From positions 281,295 through 345,294 of the forward strand of contig JAFDVW010000013.1 of assembly GCA_018268755.1 (NCBI GenBank): a stretch of DNA of 64,000 nt, written 5' to 3'. This DNA is from Acidobacteriota bacterium. Lineage in GTDB: Bacteria > Acidobacteriota > Terriglobia > Terriglobales > Acidobacteriaceae. The notes beneath the pieces are model-generated. The model searched no databases, had not been told where the DNA came from, and worked only from the letters and a program-made list of their open reading frames with translations. Positions 41,583 through 50,662 of the stretch are shown here, piece by piece (position 1 is the first letter of the stretch; every line of letters starts with the position of its first letter). The translations under genes and the position numbers were made by a program.

Positions 41583-42722
41583 TTACCCCCGAATCCCGGG
41601 ACCCCGGTTCGGCCCGGGGGTGTCCTCCAGGTGCAGGGAAATGAACTCCACGTTCTCCGGCCGGTCGAACACCCGTTCGGGGTAGAGCCGGCTCATGAGC
41701 AGGCGAAAGCCGCCAAAGGCGAAGCCAATCACCAGGGCAAACAGCATCAGGATGCCAGCCAGGATGAGCGCATTCCATACCAGAGTGCCGACATTGTTGT
41801 TCTTGAAGTCGGTGTTCTCGTTCCAGGTGACGTCCGCGTCGTAGTTCACGGAGGCCAGCAAGTTTTTGGCGGCGCTGGATGAGATCGGTCCGGCGGCCAC
41901 CACCAGGAGCGGCCCGGTGCGCTTGCTGAAAAGGGGCGCGAGGGGAGACGGAGAATTACTGGCCCCGGGCTCAGTCGCGGCCTTTTGCGCCGCTTCCAGG
42001 CGGCGCAGCCGATCGGCCGCAATCTGCGGCGTGGGATAAGAGATCACCAGCAGAGCGGCTTCGCCGCTGGGCGTGTTGTAGTTGCCCATCACCGCTTCCG
42101 CGCCCAGGGTGAAGTCTACCAACTCAGGGGGCAGGGGAGCGCTGACCTTCTGCAGGCCCACCGGCCCAATGACGTATTTCGCCGTGTTCTTCACATAGCC
42201 GTCTTTGGGCAGGTAGCGGGGCAGGCCGGGCAGGTTGTTGGTGGGGCCGGAAACCTGGGGCAGGGAGTCGGCCAGCTCGCGCAATTCCGCGGCCGACATC
42301 GCCGTGAGCCGCGAGAAGACCGCGTCCAGCAAGATATTGCCGCGATAAAACAGAATGCGTTCGTTCAGCGAAGCCGCCTGGTCGCCGATTTTTTCCGTCA
42401 ACATCTGCGGCATCTTGTAATAGGTGAATGCGCCATAGGCGCCGCTGGCGTCGTGGAAGCGCGCCGCCTTCAGGGCGAGGGTGCGGCCATCTTCGCGGGT
42501 GTAGACGGCGGAGGCGAAATCGGTAAAGCCATATTCCTGGAGCAGTGCGGCATTGACGGGATCGGCCAGGGCCGGATCGGTGCTTTGCCGAATGGCGCCG
42601 GCTTTCCAGCCGGCAAACATTTCAGGGAGCAGAGGGGCCTTCGCGGTCTCCGCCGCCTGGGCAAGGATCGCGATCCCGCAGACAAAAACGATGCTGATAC
42701 AGGCCCGCTGAAGGCGTTTCAT
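41583..42722 (-). CDS. DUF6599-like exported membrane-anchored protein
   Basis: 379-residue protein with a signal peptide (IVFCGIAILAQA-type core, cleavage after AQAAE). The soluble part of about 290 residues (FAGWK, YGAFTYYKMPQM, RGNILLDAVF, SGPTNNLPGLPRYLP) is followed by one membrane helix near 325-350 (LILAGILMLFALVIGFAFG) and a short cytosolic tail. It looks like the DUF6599 proteins recalled from Acidobacteriota genomes; function unknown. No clear ribosome site precedes ATG 42722. Next to cell-wall hydrolase genes but separated by 120 bases. Confidence 0.72.
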   Translation of the reverse strand: MKRLQRACISIVFVCGIAILAQAAETAKAPLLPEMFAGWKAGAIRQSTDPALADPVNAALLQEYGFTDFASAVYTREDGRTLALKAARFHDASGAYGAFTYYKMPQMLTEKIGDQAASLNERILFYRGNILLDAVFSRLTAMSAAELRELADSLPQVSGPTNNLPGLPRYLPKDGYVKNTAKYVIGPVGLQKVSAPLPPELVDFTLGAEAVMGNYNTPSGEAALLVISYPTPQIAADRLRRLEAAQKAATEPGASNSPSPLAPLFSKRTGPLLVVAAGPISSSAAKNLLASVNYDADVTWNENTDFKNNNVGTLVWNALILAGILMLFALVIGFAFGGFRLLMSRLYPERVFDRPENVEFISLHLEDTPGPNRGPGIRG

Positions 42723-42842
42723 GAGGAAAGGAATCCACCCACTCCTTATCATTAGACTACAGGCGAGCGGGGAAAGTTTCCACACGCCGAGGCCTGGGTG
42801 TCCAGCGGAGACGGTGGATTTCCAAGATTTTCAGGCTTCAGG

Positions 42843-45119
42843 TTACTGGTCCGCCGTCTTCTCGATCTTGCTGGCCACCTTGACGCCACTCAAGCCGCTC
42901 ACATACTTGGAGATGCCGCGGTAGAGGGACTCGGCGATGCGCTGGCGGTACTCGGGAGTGCGCAAGCGGCGCTCATCTCCGGGATTGCTGACAAAGGAAA
43001 TCTCCGCCAGGATGGACGGCATATTGGCGCCGATGAGCACGATGAAGGGGGCCTTCTTCACGCCACGGTTGCGCAATCCAGGGCTCTTGCTGGAGAGCCC
43101 GGTGTGCAGGGCCTGCTGCACATCGGAGGCAAACTCGCGCGACTCTTCGATTTTTTCCTTCAGAGCGATTTTCTTGACCAGGTCCTGCAATTCATGGATG
43201 GATTTGTCGGAGACCGCATTTTCGCGGGCCGCCACTTCGAGCGCATCCGAGGCGGAGGTGAAATTCAGATAGTAGGTCTCGACTCCGCGGGCGTCCGGAT
43301 CATTGCTGGAGTTGGCGTGGATAGAAACGAACAGGTCGGCCTCCGCCTGATTGGCAATGGCGGTGCGGGTTTCCAGCGGAATGAAGGTGTCATCGTTGCG
43401 CGTATAAATGACCTCTTCGCCCAGGCGCGATTCCAGCAGCTTGCCCAGACGCTTGGCCACATCGAGGACCAGGTCTTTTTCCCGCAGGCCGTTGGGGCCG
43501 ATGGTGCCGGTGTCGTGGCCGCCATGGCCGGCGTCAATCACAATCTTGCCGATCTTCAATCCCAGGGCGCGGATCAACGAGCGATCGCCGTTGGCCGTAG
43601 GCTGGGCTTCGTGGATTTCCAGTTGCGGCGTGCGCGACTTGGCGGCGCGGCCCTTGCTGGCGCTGCGGCGGGCGGGCGTCGGCTCAGGCTTGGGCGTTTC
43701 CGGCGTCTCCAGTTTGGCTTCGCTGGCGTCGTCTTCGTCGGCGTCCACAATCGTTTTGGGCACGCCGTTCTTGCCCGCGACCACCTTCACCGGGACTTTC
43801 TCGGCCACGACAGGCTCTGCCGTTTCGGATTTCGCGGCCGCCGCTTCTTCTTTCTTGGCCGGTTCCTTGGCCGGCACGTGGAGCTTGGGCGCGGACTCCT
43901 TGGTGGTGGCCTGCTCGCTCTGCGGCTTAGCGCCATCGGTGATCCTTTTTGGGGCGGCGTCCTTCCGGGTTTCGGCCGGGGTCTCGGCTTTCGCCGCGGT
44001 TTCCGGCGCAGACTTCCTGGCGGCCGTTGCCTTACTGCGCACATCGATGATCAGGCGCGAAGGGTTGGGCAGCAGAAAGGCGTTGTAGTCGGAGAGTTCA
44101 TCGACTTCCAGGACGACGCGGGTCCGTCCCGGCTGGAACTGGGCCACGCGGATCTTCTTCAGAAATCCATCGTCTACGTCGAAGGTCTTGCCCACCAGGG
44201 TCGACGCCAGCTTGGTATTGAGCAGGTCGAAGTAGATGCGTTCGGGCTCGCCGATGCGCTGGGATTCAAATTTGACGTCCTGTTCGACGTCGATCGCGAT
44301 ACGGGTGTAATCCGGCGTCGACCAGTGGCGAATGCTGGTGACGCGCGCCGGTTCGGCGGAATCTGCGGGCGGGATAGCGGCCGCCTTCTCGGCCGGCGCC
44401 TCGGTAATTTTCTCCGCCGTGTTCGCCTGCTCCGCGGGATCGGCCGCGGCCCGGGTGTCCGAGGCGACCTTGACTTTGTCTCCGCCCTTGTCCGTACCCT
44501 TGTCCGCGATGACTTTGTCCGGGACCTTGGCAGGGTTCTTCTCGGTGGACTTTTCGGGGGTCTTTTCCGCCGCCTGCTGCATGGGCTGGGCCAGTGCGGC
44601 CCGCGCGTCCGCGGCCAGAGAATGACGAGGATAGCGCCGCACAAATTCTGTAAATGTGGCGCGCGCCTTCTCCGGGTCCTTCAAGTCGTCCTGATAAATC
44701 TCGGCGATGGTGAACAGCGCCTCGAAACGGCGTTTGCTGCCGGGATATTCGCGGCGCAGGAACTCATATTGCTTCACGGCAGAACGCAGGACGTGTTCGT
44801 CCTGAAAGCGATGGCCCATCTCGACCATCAGTTCGGCGACCGCGACCACACTGGGATCGGCCTTGCTGGAGGCGGGCGCGCCAAAATAGACGCTGCGGTA
44901 GGCATTCAAGACGCTTTGGTATTCCCGGCGCGTGCGTTGCTCGGCCGGCCGGCCATTCAACGCTTCGCGGGCGCGTTCGGCATTGGCGAATTGTTTATTG
45001 GCCCAATCTTCCGACCTGTGGGCGCGGGCGTAGGCAGGCACCGCTGCCAAGGCGAGCAGGAAAAGAAGAAATGCCGTCGTGGGGCGCAGGGCCCCTTGTC
45101 TTCCTAAAGAGTTGTTCAA
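42843..45119 (-). CDS. N-acetylmuramoyl-L-alanine amidase with AMIN domain
   Basis: 758-residue secreted cell-wall hydrolase that cuts the amide bond between MurNAc and the stem peptide. Signal peptide (about 1-31), a TPR-like helical region (about 35-170), an AMIN targeting domain (about 258-360, VTSIRHWSTPDYTRIAIDV), then a long Ala/Lys/Pro/Glu-rich linker (about 370-510). The C-terminal amidase_3 domain (about 523-745) has zinc ligands in DAGHGGHD, SIHAN and ILAEISFVSN. The N-terminal repeats make it longer than typical AmiC (about 420 residues). Likely acts in daughter-cell separation or wall remodelling with the transglycosylase next door. Confidence 0.92.
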   Translation of the reverse strand: MNNSLGRQGALRPTTAFLLFLLALAAVPAYARAHRSEDWANKQFANAERAREALNGRPAEQRTRREYQSVLNAYRSVYFGAPASSKADPSVVAVAELMVEMGHRFQDEHVLRSAVKQYEFLRREYPGSKRRFEALFTIAEIYQDDLKDPEKARATFTEFVRRYPRHSLAADARAALAQPMQQAAEKTPEKSTEKNPAKVPDKVIADKGTDKGGDKVKVASDTRAAADPAEQANTAEKITEAPAEKAAAIPPADSAEPARVTSIRHWSTPDYTRIAIDVEQDVKFESQRIGEPERIYFDLLNTKLASTLVGKTFDVDDGFLKKIRVAQFQPGRTRVVLEVDELSDYNAFLLPNPSRLIIDVRSKATAARKSAPETAAKAETPAETRKDAAPKRITDGAKPQSEQATTKESAPKLHVPAKEPAKKEEAAAAKSETAEPVVAEKVPVKVVAGKNGVPKTIVDADEDDASEAKLETPETPKPEPTPARRSASKGRAAKSRTPQLEIHEAQPTANGDRSLIRALGLKIGKIVIDAGHGGHDTGTIGPNGLREKDLVLDVAKRLGKLLESRLGEEVIYTRNDDTFIPLETRTAIANQAEADLFVSIHANSSNDPDARGVETYYLNFTSASDALEVAARENAVSDKSIHELQDLVKKIALKEKIEESREFASDVQQALHTGLSSKSPGLRNRGVKKAPFIVLIGANMPSILAEISFVSNPGDERRLRTPEYRQRIAESLYRGISKYVSGLSGVKVASKIEKTADQ

Positions 45120-45172
45120 TTTCAGGCCCGTAATCGCTTATCGTGCTGCACCTGTCCGTTAAGACAGATGCA

Positions 45173-45988
45173 TTAATCGGTGTTGCTGATGTACAGAATT
45201 CCCCGGGCGTCCCGGCTGACCCGTACGGGGTCGCGCAAGGGGCTGCTCAAGACCTGCACGCCGGAATTCCAACCGCTGGGAACACTGCCGCCGTAGTAGA
45301 GCTCGGTGATGCGCCGCACGTAGTTGCGGGTTTCAGTGTAGCGGGGGATTCCCGCGCTTCGCGCCACCGCGCCCGCTCCGGCGTTGTAGGCCGCCAGCGT
45401 GAGCTTCACGTCGCCGCCAAAGCTTTGCATCAGGGTCTTGAGGTGACGCACGCCGGCATCGACGTTCTGCTCCGGATCAAAGGGATTGGTGACATTCAGC
45501 TGCCGCGCGGTTTGTGGCATCAATTGCATCAACCCCATCGCTCCCTTGCGGGAAACGGCGTTGGGATTGAAGTTGGATTCCACTTTAATGACCGCGCGCA
45601 CCAGATTGGCGTCTACGTTGTGGCGTGACGCCGCTCGTTCAATGGCGGCCTCTACGTCGCTTTGCGAGGCGCGCCCCGTCCCGCTGCGCAGGGCCGCGTA
45701 ACTCACTTCGGCGGCGGCGGAGCGGGCGGCACGCAGGTTGGCTTTCGGCACCGGCTTCCAGCGTTGTTCGGTAGTGCTCCAGTAGACCAGGGAATTGCCT
45801 GGGCCGCTGGATGCCGAAACGCGCCGGGCCGGCGCAGTCTCTACGAAATCATTCACGTAGATCCTGCGTCCCGCGTCTTCACTGGCGGTGATGTTGGAGC
45901 TGGCTTGTGCCCAAACCCGTGGATGGAGAGAAAGAGAGGTCGCGATTACGGAAGTCGCCATCAGGACGAGTTGCAGGTGTTTTCGCAT
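45173..45988 (-). CDS. Lytic transglycosylase (SLT domain)
   Basis: 271-residue exported murein lyase. Signal peptide ending VWAQAS, a middle part with YWSTTEQRWKPV, then the SLT goose-type lysozyme fold (about 125-245) with catalytic Glu in AVIKVESNFNP, followed by GAMGLMQLMP, NVDAGVRHL and AAYNAGAGAV. Cleaves between MurNAc and GlcNAc to leave 1,6-anhydro ends. Located 53 bases upstream of the amidase gene in the same direction, a plausible wall-remodelling pair. Confidence 0.9.
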   Translation of the reverse strand: MRKHLQLVLMATSVIATSLSLHPRVWAQASSNITASEDAGRRIYVNDFVETAPARRVSASSGPGNSLVYWSTTEQRWKPVPKANLRAARSAAAEVSYAALRSGTGRASQSDVEAAIERAASRHNVDANLVRAVIKVESNFNPNAVSRKGAMGLMQLMPQTARQLNVTNPFDPEQNVDAGVRHLKTLMQSFGGDVKLTLAAYNAGAGAVARSAGIPRYTETRNYVRRITELYYGGSVPSGWNSGVQVLSSPLRDPVRVSRDARGILYISNTD

Positions 45989-46785
45989 AAGCCAGTTTTC
46001 TTACCGGGCGGAGCACAGAAACACCTCCGCGCCAACCTGCCTGAACCCGACGGAGAATTCCTACCAGAGTAGGGAAATTATAGGCGGAGGATACGGGCTG
46101 GGCAATCTGACAAAGGGTCATTGAACCATCGTAGTTATCCGGCCAAGTGATTGATTTTAATGTTTTTACCGAGCCGTTGAGGGCATCTCGGGGGGCCGCG
46201 ATGGGACTGGGCGGGGAAGGCGAGGAAGGCCGGGGAAAGGCGGCCAAAGGCCCCGGAATTGGAGTCTGTCGGCTGGACCAGCCCAGATTTTCACGGGCAG
46301 CCCGCGCCTGCTCCTCATAACTTTTCTATAGACCTTTTATACCTTCCTTATTGCGCGTATGCGATCAAGGTATGGGACGAGAAGAGATCGCGAAGCGCCC
46401 TGCCAGCAGTGGGAGATCGAGGAGAAAATACCTGCCAATTGCAAAAGAGATGCAGCCTAGAAAAATTTTGCGTGATTCCCGAAAACGCATATCAAGTGCC
46501 ACTTTGGTCTGCTGATCGCGCTCCACCGCGAAAAGCTGCACCGGTCCTTACCAAATTCAGAATAAAAATCAGAATATCTACCGGAAAACATACCGCCGCA
46601 GCCGCGGCCAGGGAATTCTTTATTCCGGTCATAAATTTAATTTCTCAAAGCGAATTTTGATGAGAGGAAGAAAAACTATGAATTGGACTTACAAATCTCA
46701 ACGAAATAACGTGCACTCGCTGGTCGGCGAGTTTTTTCTGATGGGGTCAGATAGCTCGCATGGGGAAAAAGAGGAACAACTCAAT
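45989..46785. other. Long leader region upstream of the porin gene
   Basis: Nearly 800 bases with no gene that can be supported. Part of it must carry the promoter of the transglycosylase gene and, near its end, that of the porin. The frame at 46259-46656 has no signal or domain. The porin frame itself is open from 46657, but its convincing signal peptide begins only at 46786. The end of the stretch is AT-rich. Confidence 0.5.
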
Positions 46786-48162
46786 ATGAATCGTTGCTCT
46801 GGATTTCAGAGAGCTCAATCCGTTATTTATCTCATCGCACTCATGCTGGCGCTGAGCACCTTGAGCCCTGCGCAACAAGCGCAGACGGAAGTCTCGGCCG
46901 ATCTTGCCGCTAAAGTTCAAATCCTCGAAAAGCAACTGCAGGAAGTCCGCGACCAACTGGCGGCGATCCAGGCGGCAGAGGCCGCTGCAGGTTCCGCTAA
47001 GCCGGTTGCGGCAAAACCTGCGGGAGAGCGGATTGAAATCGCCTCGCTGGCCGCTCCGCCGGTCGTGCCACAGGACGCCGCGCCGGCGCCCACGCCGGCC
47101 CCGGAAAAAGTTTCTTTGGCCGGATTGCTGGGCTCGACGACCATCAGCGGTTTTGTGGACACTTACTACGGCTACAACTCGAATCAGCCCTCCAACCGCA
47201 TCACGCCGTACCGCAACTTCGACATCAACTCCGGGCAATTCGGTCTGAACATGATCGAGCTGGTGGCCGACAAAGCGGTGTCCTCGGACAGTCGCGTCGG
47301 TTATCACGTGGCCCTCGGCTTCGGCCAGGCCATGAACCAGATCAACCAGACGGAAATCGGCCCCGGCGGCACGGAACCGAACTTCTCGCAGTATCTGAAA
47401 GAAGGATATCTCTCCTACCTGGCGCCGGTCGGCAGCGGCCTGCAGATCAACGTCGGTAAGTTCGTCACCCCGGCGGGCGCGGAAGTCATCGAGTCCAAGG
47501 ACAACTGGAACTACTCGCGTGGCATGCTGTTCGCTCTGGCCATTCCCTACTTCCACTTTGGCATGAGCGGCAAATACACCTTCAACAGCAAATTTGCCCT
47601 GACCGGCTTCCTGATGAACGGCTGGAACAACAGCGTGGACAACAACACCGGCAAGACCACGGGTTTCGCCGCCGCCTGGACGCCCAACAGCAAGTTCAGC
47701 TGGATCAACAACTATCTGGTGGGGCCGGAGCAGACCGACGATAACGCCCACTTCCGCCACTTGTATGACTCGGTCATGACCTACTCGCCCACCAGCAAGC
47801 TGTCGTTTATGGCCAACTACGATTATGGCCATGATCGGCCGGCGGGCGGTTTCAGCTCGGTGCACTGGAGCGGCATCGCCGGTTACATCAAATACGCAAT
47901 CGACGACAAATGGACGATCGCCACTCGCGGCGAGTACTTCAACGATCACGATGGTTTTTCCACGGGAACGGCGCAGAACCTGAGCGAATTCACCTTCACC
48001 TTGCAGCGCATGCTCTCCAACAAACTGATGAGCCGGCTGGAGTTCCGCCGCGATATGTCCGACCAGGACACCTTCTTCAAGGGCACCGGCACACCGGTTT
48101 CCTCGCAGAACACGGTCTCGGTGGGTCTGATTTATGCATTCAGCAGTGCGGACGCCAAGTAA
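46786..48162 (+). CDS. Outer-membrane beta-barrel porin (BBP2-like)
   Basis: 458-residue porin. Signal peptide (SVIYLIALMLALSTLSPAQ), then a coiled-coil segment (VQILEKQLQEVRDQLAAIQ) and a Pro/Ala linker, followed by a 16-strand-like barrel (about 110-458) beginning TTISGFVDTYYGYNSN and containing NVGKFVTPAGAEV and YSRGMLFALAIPYFHFG. Resembles the putative beta-barrel porin-2 family, which often sits beside amt genes. ATG 46786 has GAGGA 10 bases upstream; ATG 46678 is an alternative. Directly upstream of amt2, it may pass ammonium or another small solute to the periplasm. Confidence 0.82.
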   Translation: MNRCSGFQRAQSVIYLIALMLALSTLSPAQQAQTEVSADLAAKVQILEKQLQEVRDQLAAIQAAEAAAGSAKPVAAKPAGERIEIASLAAPPVVPQDAAPAPTPAPEKVSLAGLLGSTTISGFVDTYYGYNSNQPSNRITPYRNFDINSGQFGLNMIELVADKAVSSDSRVGYHVALGFGQAMNQINQTEIGPGGTEPNFSQYLKEGYLSYLAPVGSGLQINVGKFVTPAGAEVIESKDNWNYSRGMLFALAIPYFHFGMSGKYTFNSKFALTGFLMNGWNNSVDNNTGKTTGFAAAWTPNSKFSWINNYLVGPEQTDDNAHFRHLYDSVMTYSPTSKLSFMANYDYGHDRPAGGFSSVHWSGIAGYIKYAIDDKWTIATRGEYFNDHDGFSTGTAQNLSEFTFTLQRMLSNKLMSRLEFRRDMSDQDTFFKGTGTPVSSQNTVSVGLIYAFSSADAK

Positions 48163-48182
48163 CCCTTGGCGTTCGTGGTTTC

Positions 48183-48224
48183 ACGGGTTGCTTTACGGGT
48201 AAGACGGGTTAAGAAACACGGGTT
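48183..48224. repeat. Four spaced ACGGGT(T) direct repeats
   Basis: ACGGGTT at 48183, 48204 and 48218 and ACGGGT at 48195, spaced 9 to 14 bases, just after the porin stop and 200 bases before amt2. They may be regulator sites, or decayed sequence, since they lie next to the amt relic. Confidence 0.45.
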
Positions 48225-48247
48225 AGCAGTAAGAGCAGCGTGGTTGG

Positions 48248-48328
48248 GCGCTGCTTCATGCGGGCTGAGGGCTTGGGCTTAAACCAAACTACCCCAACGA
48301 CCAGCGCTCAAGCCTTTCCCGCACCAAC
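48248..48328 (+). pseudogene. Decayed remnant of an amt signal-peptide region
   Basis: About 80 bases align without difficulty (roughly three quarters identical by eye) with amt3 codons for its signal peptide and early linker at 51757-51840. Shared runs include ATGCGGGCT, GGCTTGGGCT and CCCGCACC. The remnant has indels and an in-frame TAA, so it cannot be translated. It indicates that an amt3-like gene start once stood here and was replaced by the present amt2 N-terminus. Confidence 0.6.
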
Positions 48329-48345
48329 ACTTGGGTAGGTGTTGG
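48324..48345 (+). promoter_or_regulatory. Stem-loop in the amt2 leader
   Basis: CCAACAC (48324-48330) pairs perfectly with GTGTTGG (48339-48345) around an 8-base loop, 82 bases before the amt2 start. No T run follows; role unknown. Confidence 0.4.
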
Positions 48346-48426
48346 AACCGGAGAAGAACCAGCGATATCCAAACGGTTCTCCCGGCGGCAGTTCGCAAAA
48401 CACTCTAATTGGGAGGAGTGACAATC

Positions 48427-50052
48427 ATGGATAGTTCGGTACAAGAAGGTGGATGTTTGTCTTTGTCGCAGAAATTCTCGCGACTCGCGGCGCGATTGCG
48501 CGATCCGGAATGGCGGCAATACGGGAGAACTCTGTTTGCCGGCAAGGCAATCGGGGTCGGGTTGGTCCTGCTCATTATGTTCGTGGTGACGAGCCTGTTC
48601 TTCACACGGGTGTATGCACAAACCGGCACACCGGAGGTGAAAGGCGCGGACATCGTCAATCCTTTAAACACGGTATGGACGCTGGTGGCCGCGTTTCTGG
48701 TTTTTGGCATGCAAGTCGGCTTCACCATGCTGGAAGCCGGTTTTTGCCGCTCCCGGGAAACGGTGAACGTGCTGGTGGAGTGCGTGGTTGACACCTGCCT
48801 ATGCGGCATCCTGTTCTATGCCATCGGCTTTGCTTTCATGTTCTCCCACGGCAACGGGTTTATCGGCTACCACTGGTTCTTCCTGCAAGGTGCGCCGGCG
48901 ACCTATGAAAGCACCGGTGTGGCTTTCCTGGCGGTCTGGATCTTCCAGTTTGCCTTTGCCGACACCTGCTCCACCATCACTTCGGGCGCGATGATTGGCC
49001 GCACGGGTTTTGTGGGCGACCTTCTTTACAGCGTCTGCGTCACCGGGTTCATTTACCCGATCGTCGGCCATTGGGCCTGGGGACCGGACGGCTGGCTTGC
49101 GCTGATGGGCAGCGAAGGCCATTTCTTTCCTTCTCTGGGGCTGGGCTTCCATGATTTTGCCGGTTCTACCGTGGTGCACACCATCGGGGGATTTATCGCG
49201 CTGGCGGGGGCCATTGTGTTAGGGCCGCGTCTGGGCCGCAAGTTCGCGCGCGATGGCGGCGGGCCCATGCTGCCCCACGATCTCACGATTGCGGTTTCCG
49301 GCGGATTGCTCCTGTGGTTTGGCTGGTACGGCTTTAACCCCGGCAGCACGCTATCGGCCATGGATATGGAAGGCATCGGACGGGTGGCGGCCAATACCAC
49401 TCTGGCCGCTTGTGCCGCCGGCCTCACCTCGATCTTCTACGGCTATCTGCGGATGAAGAAGTGGGACGCAAGCTACACCACCAACGGGTTTCTAGCTGGG
49501 CTGGTGGCGATCACCTGTCCTTGCTACTGGGTGAGTCCGACCGGGTCGGTCCTGCTGGGAGGCATCGCCGGGGTGATCGTTATTCTGGGTATCGATCTTC
49601 TGGAGTATCTGCGCATTGACGATCCCATCGGCGCGGTGCCGGTGCACGGTCTGTGCGGGATCTGGGGGACCTTGTCGTTGGGCTTTTTCGCTTGCGGTAA
49701 GTATGGCGTCACCGGGCCGACGGCCGCGGACAATTCCGCTCCTCTTACTGGATTGTTCTATGGCGGTGGATTCAAGCTGCTGTTGGCGCAATTTATCGGC
49801 AGTGCTTGCGTGACCTTGGCCACGTTCGCTGCCGCCATGGCGGTAATGCTGGTGGTGAATGCTCTGGGCATGCTTCGCCTGCCGGCGGAGATGGAAGCTT
49901 ACGGCATGGACCTGCACGAGCATGGGATTTCGGCCTATCCGGAATATGTCATCTCTGCGCTGGGCGCGCCGGGGGGCATGACGCAGGAACTGCCGACGGC
50001 CCATGCCAAAGCAAGTATGGCGACCAAACCCATACCGGGTCTTGCGGGTTAA
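48427..50052 (+). CDS. amt: Ammonium transporter, Amt family (copy 2)
   Basis: 541-residue Amt channel with a long N-terminal extension: about 45 polar residues precede a helix (AIGVGLVLLIMFVVTSLFF) that ends in VYAQ. The 11-helix core begins MLEAGFCRSRE and keeps the twin pore histidines (FAGSTVVH and DDPIGAVPVH) and FGFNPGS-type YGFNPGS. The C-terminal tail past helix 11 (MDLHEHGISAYPEYV) matches the usual regulatory tail. GGGAGGAG lies 8 bases before ATG 48427. The gene is followed by a PII gene after 83 bases, the classic amtB/glnK pairing in reverse order. Acts in the inner membrane. Confidence 0.93.
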   Translation: MDSSVQEGGCLSLSQKFSRLAARLRDPEWRQYGRTLFAGKAIGVGLVLLIMFVVTSLFFTRVYAQTGTPEVKGADIVNPLNTVWTLVAAFLVFGMQVGFTMLEAGFCRSRETVNVLVECVVDTCLCGILFYAIGFAFMFSHGNGFIGYHWFFLQGAPATYESTGVAFLAVWIFQFAFADTCSTITSGAMIGRTGFVGDLLYSVCVTGFIYPIVGHWAWGPDGWLALMGSEGHFFPSLGLGFHDFAGSTVVHTIGGFIALAGAIVLGPRLGRKFARDGGGPMLPHDLTIAVSGGLLLWFGWYGFNPGSTLSAMDMEGIGRVAANTTLAACAAGLTSIFYGYLRMKKWDASYTTNGFLAGLVAITCPCYWVSPTGSVLLGGIAGVIVILGIDLLEYLRIDDPIGAVPVHGLCGIWGTLSLGFFACGKYGVTGPTAADNSAPLTGLFYGGGFKLLLAQFIGSACVTLATFAAAMAVMLVVNALGMLRLPAEMEAYGMDLHEHGISAYPEYVISALGAPGGMTQELPTAHAKASMATKPIPGLAG

Positions 50053-50135
50053 TGGAGGGCAATGTCTGGAGGCAGGGCTAAGCCTTGCCTCCACACCATC
50101 AAACTTGGCCAATAACGGACGACAAGAGAGAGAAC

Positions 50136-50474
50136 ATGACAAAAATTGAAGCCATTATTCAGCCGGCAAAGTTCGAATCGGTGAAGGAATCCCTGACTGC
50201 GCTGGGCATCGCGGGCATGACGGTTTCCGAGGTGCGCGGGCATGGCCGGCAAAAGGGGCATACCGAAACCTACCGGGGCCGCGAATATTCCGTGGATTTG
50301 CTGCCCAAGGTCAAACTGGAAGTCGTAGTGGACGACGGAGTGGTCAAACCCGCGGTGGATGCGATTTTGCAATCCGCTTCCACCGGCAAGATCGGAGACG
50401 GAAAAATCTTCCTCACCAAAGTGGACGAAGCCATCCGTATCCGCAACCAGGAACGAGGGGTCGGCGCGCTGTAG
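50136..50474 (+). CDS. glnK: PII signal-transduction protein (copy a, GlnK-like)
   Basis: 112-residue PII protein, a trimeric sensor of ATP/ADP and 2-oxoglutarate that gates Amt channels. The T-loop GRQKGHTETYRGREYSVD carries the tyrosine equivalent to Tyr51. The B-loop TGKIGDGKIF and the C-loop RIRNQERG are intact. Relative to the other two copies the T-loop has Thr-Tyr for Val-Tyr and Ser for Thr. Placed after amt2, it probably controls that channel. Whether it is uridylylated cannot be said, as no GlnD is in the window. Confidence 0.95.
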   Translation: MTKIEAIIQPAKFESVKESLTALGIAGMTVSEVRGHGRQKGHTETYRGREYSVDLLPKVKLEVVVDDGVVKPAVDAILQSASTGKIGDGKIFLTKVDEAIRIRNQERGVGAL

Positions 50475-50495
50475 CAGTAGGGTCTAAACCGGAGA

Positions 50496-50528
50496 ACCGC
50501 GCTGCAGAGTAGCGCCTTGCGGCGCGGT
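50496..50528 (+). promoter_or_regulatory. GC-rich stem-loop after glnK copy a
   Basis: ACCGCGC (50496-50502) pairs with GCGCGGT (50522-50528), 22 bases past the stop. Without a T run it is at best a weak terminator or mRNA-end stabiliser. From here to 51255 only the doubtful small gene at 50663 was found. Confidence 0.4.
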
Positions 50529-50662
50529 GCCCGGGAGTATGCAACGCGCGGTAGAAGCGATCCATAAAGGTTCTGAATCCTTGCAATAAAAACTATCCAT
50601 TAGCAATCGCAGCGCGGCAACTGCATAATGCCGCCCCTAAGAGTTTGCCATTGAATGGGAGA

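Noticed and set aside
42798..45107. 769-codon open frame antisense to the amidase gene
   Set aside because: It is the mirror of the GC-rich amidase coding frame, with Gly/Arg/Phe-rich composition and no domain, while the minus strand encodes clear AMIN and amidase_3 domains.
48183..48224. CRISPR-like or iteron array
   Set aside because: Only four 6-7-base repeats with unequal short spacing, no cas genes and no replication gene.
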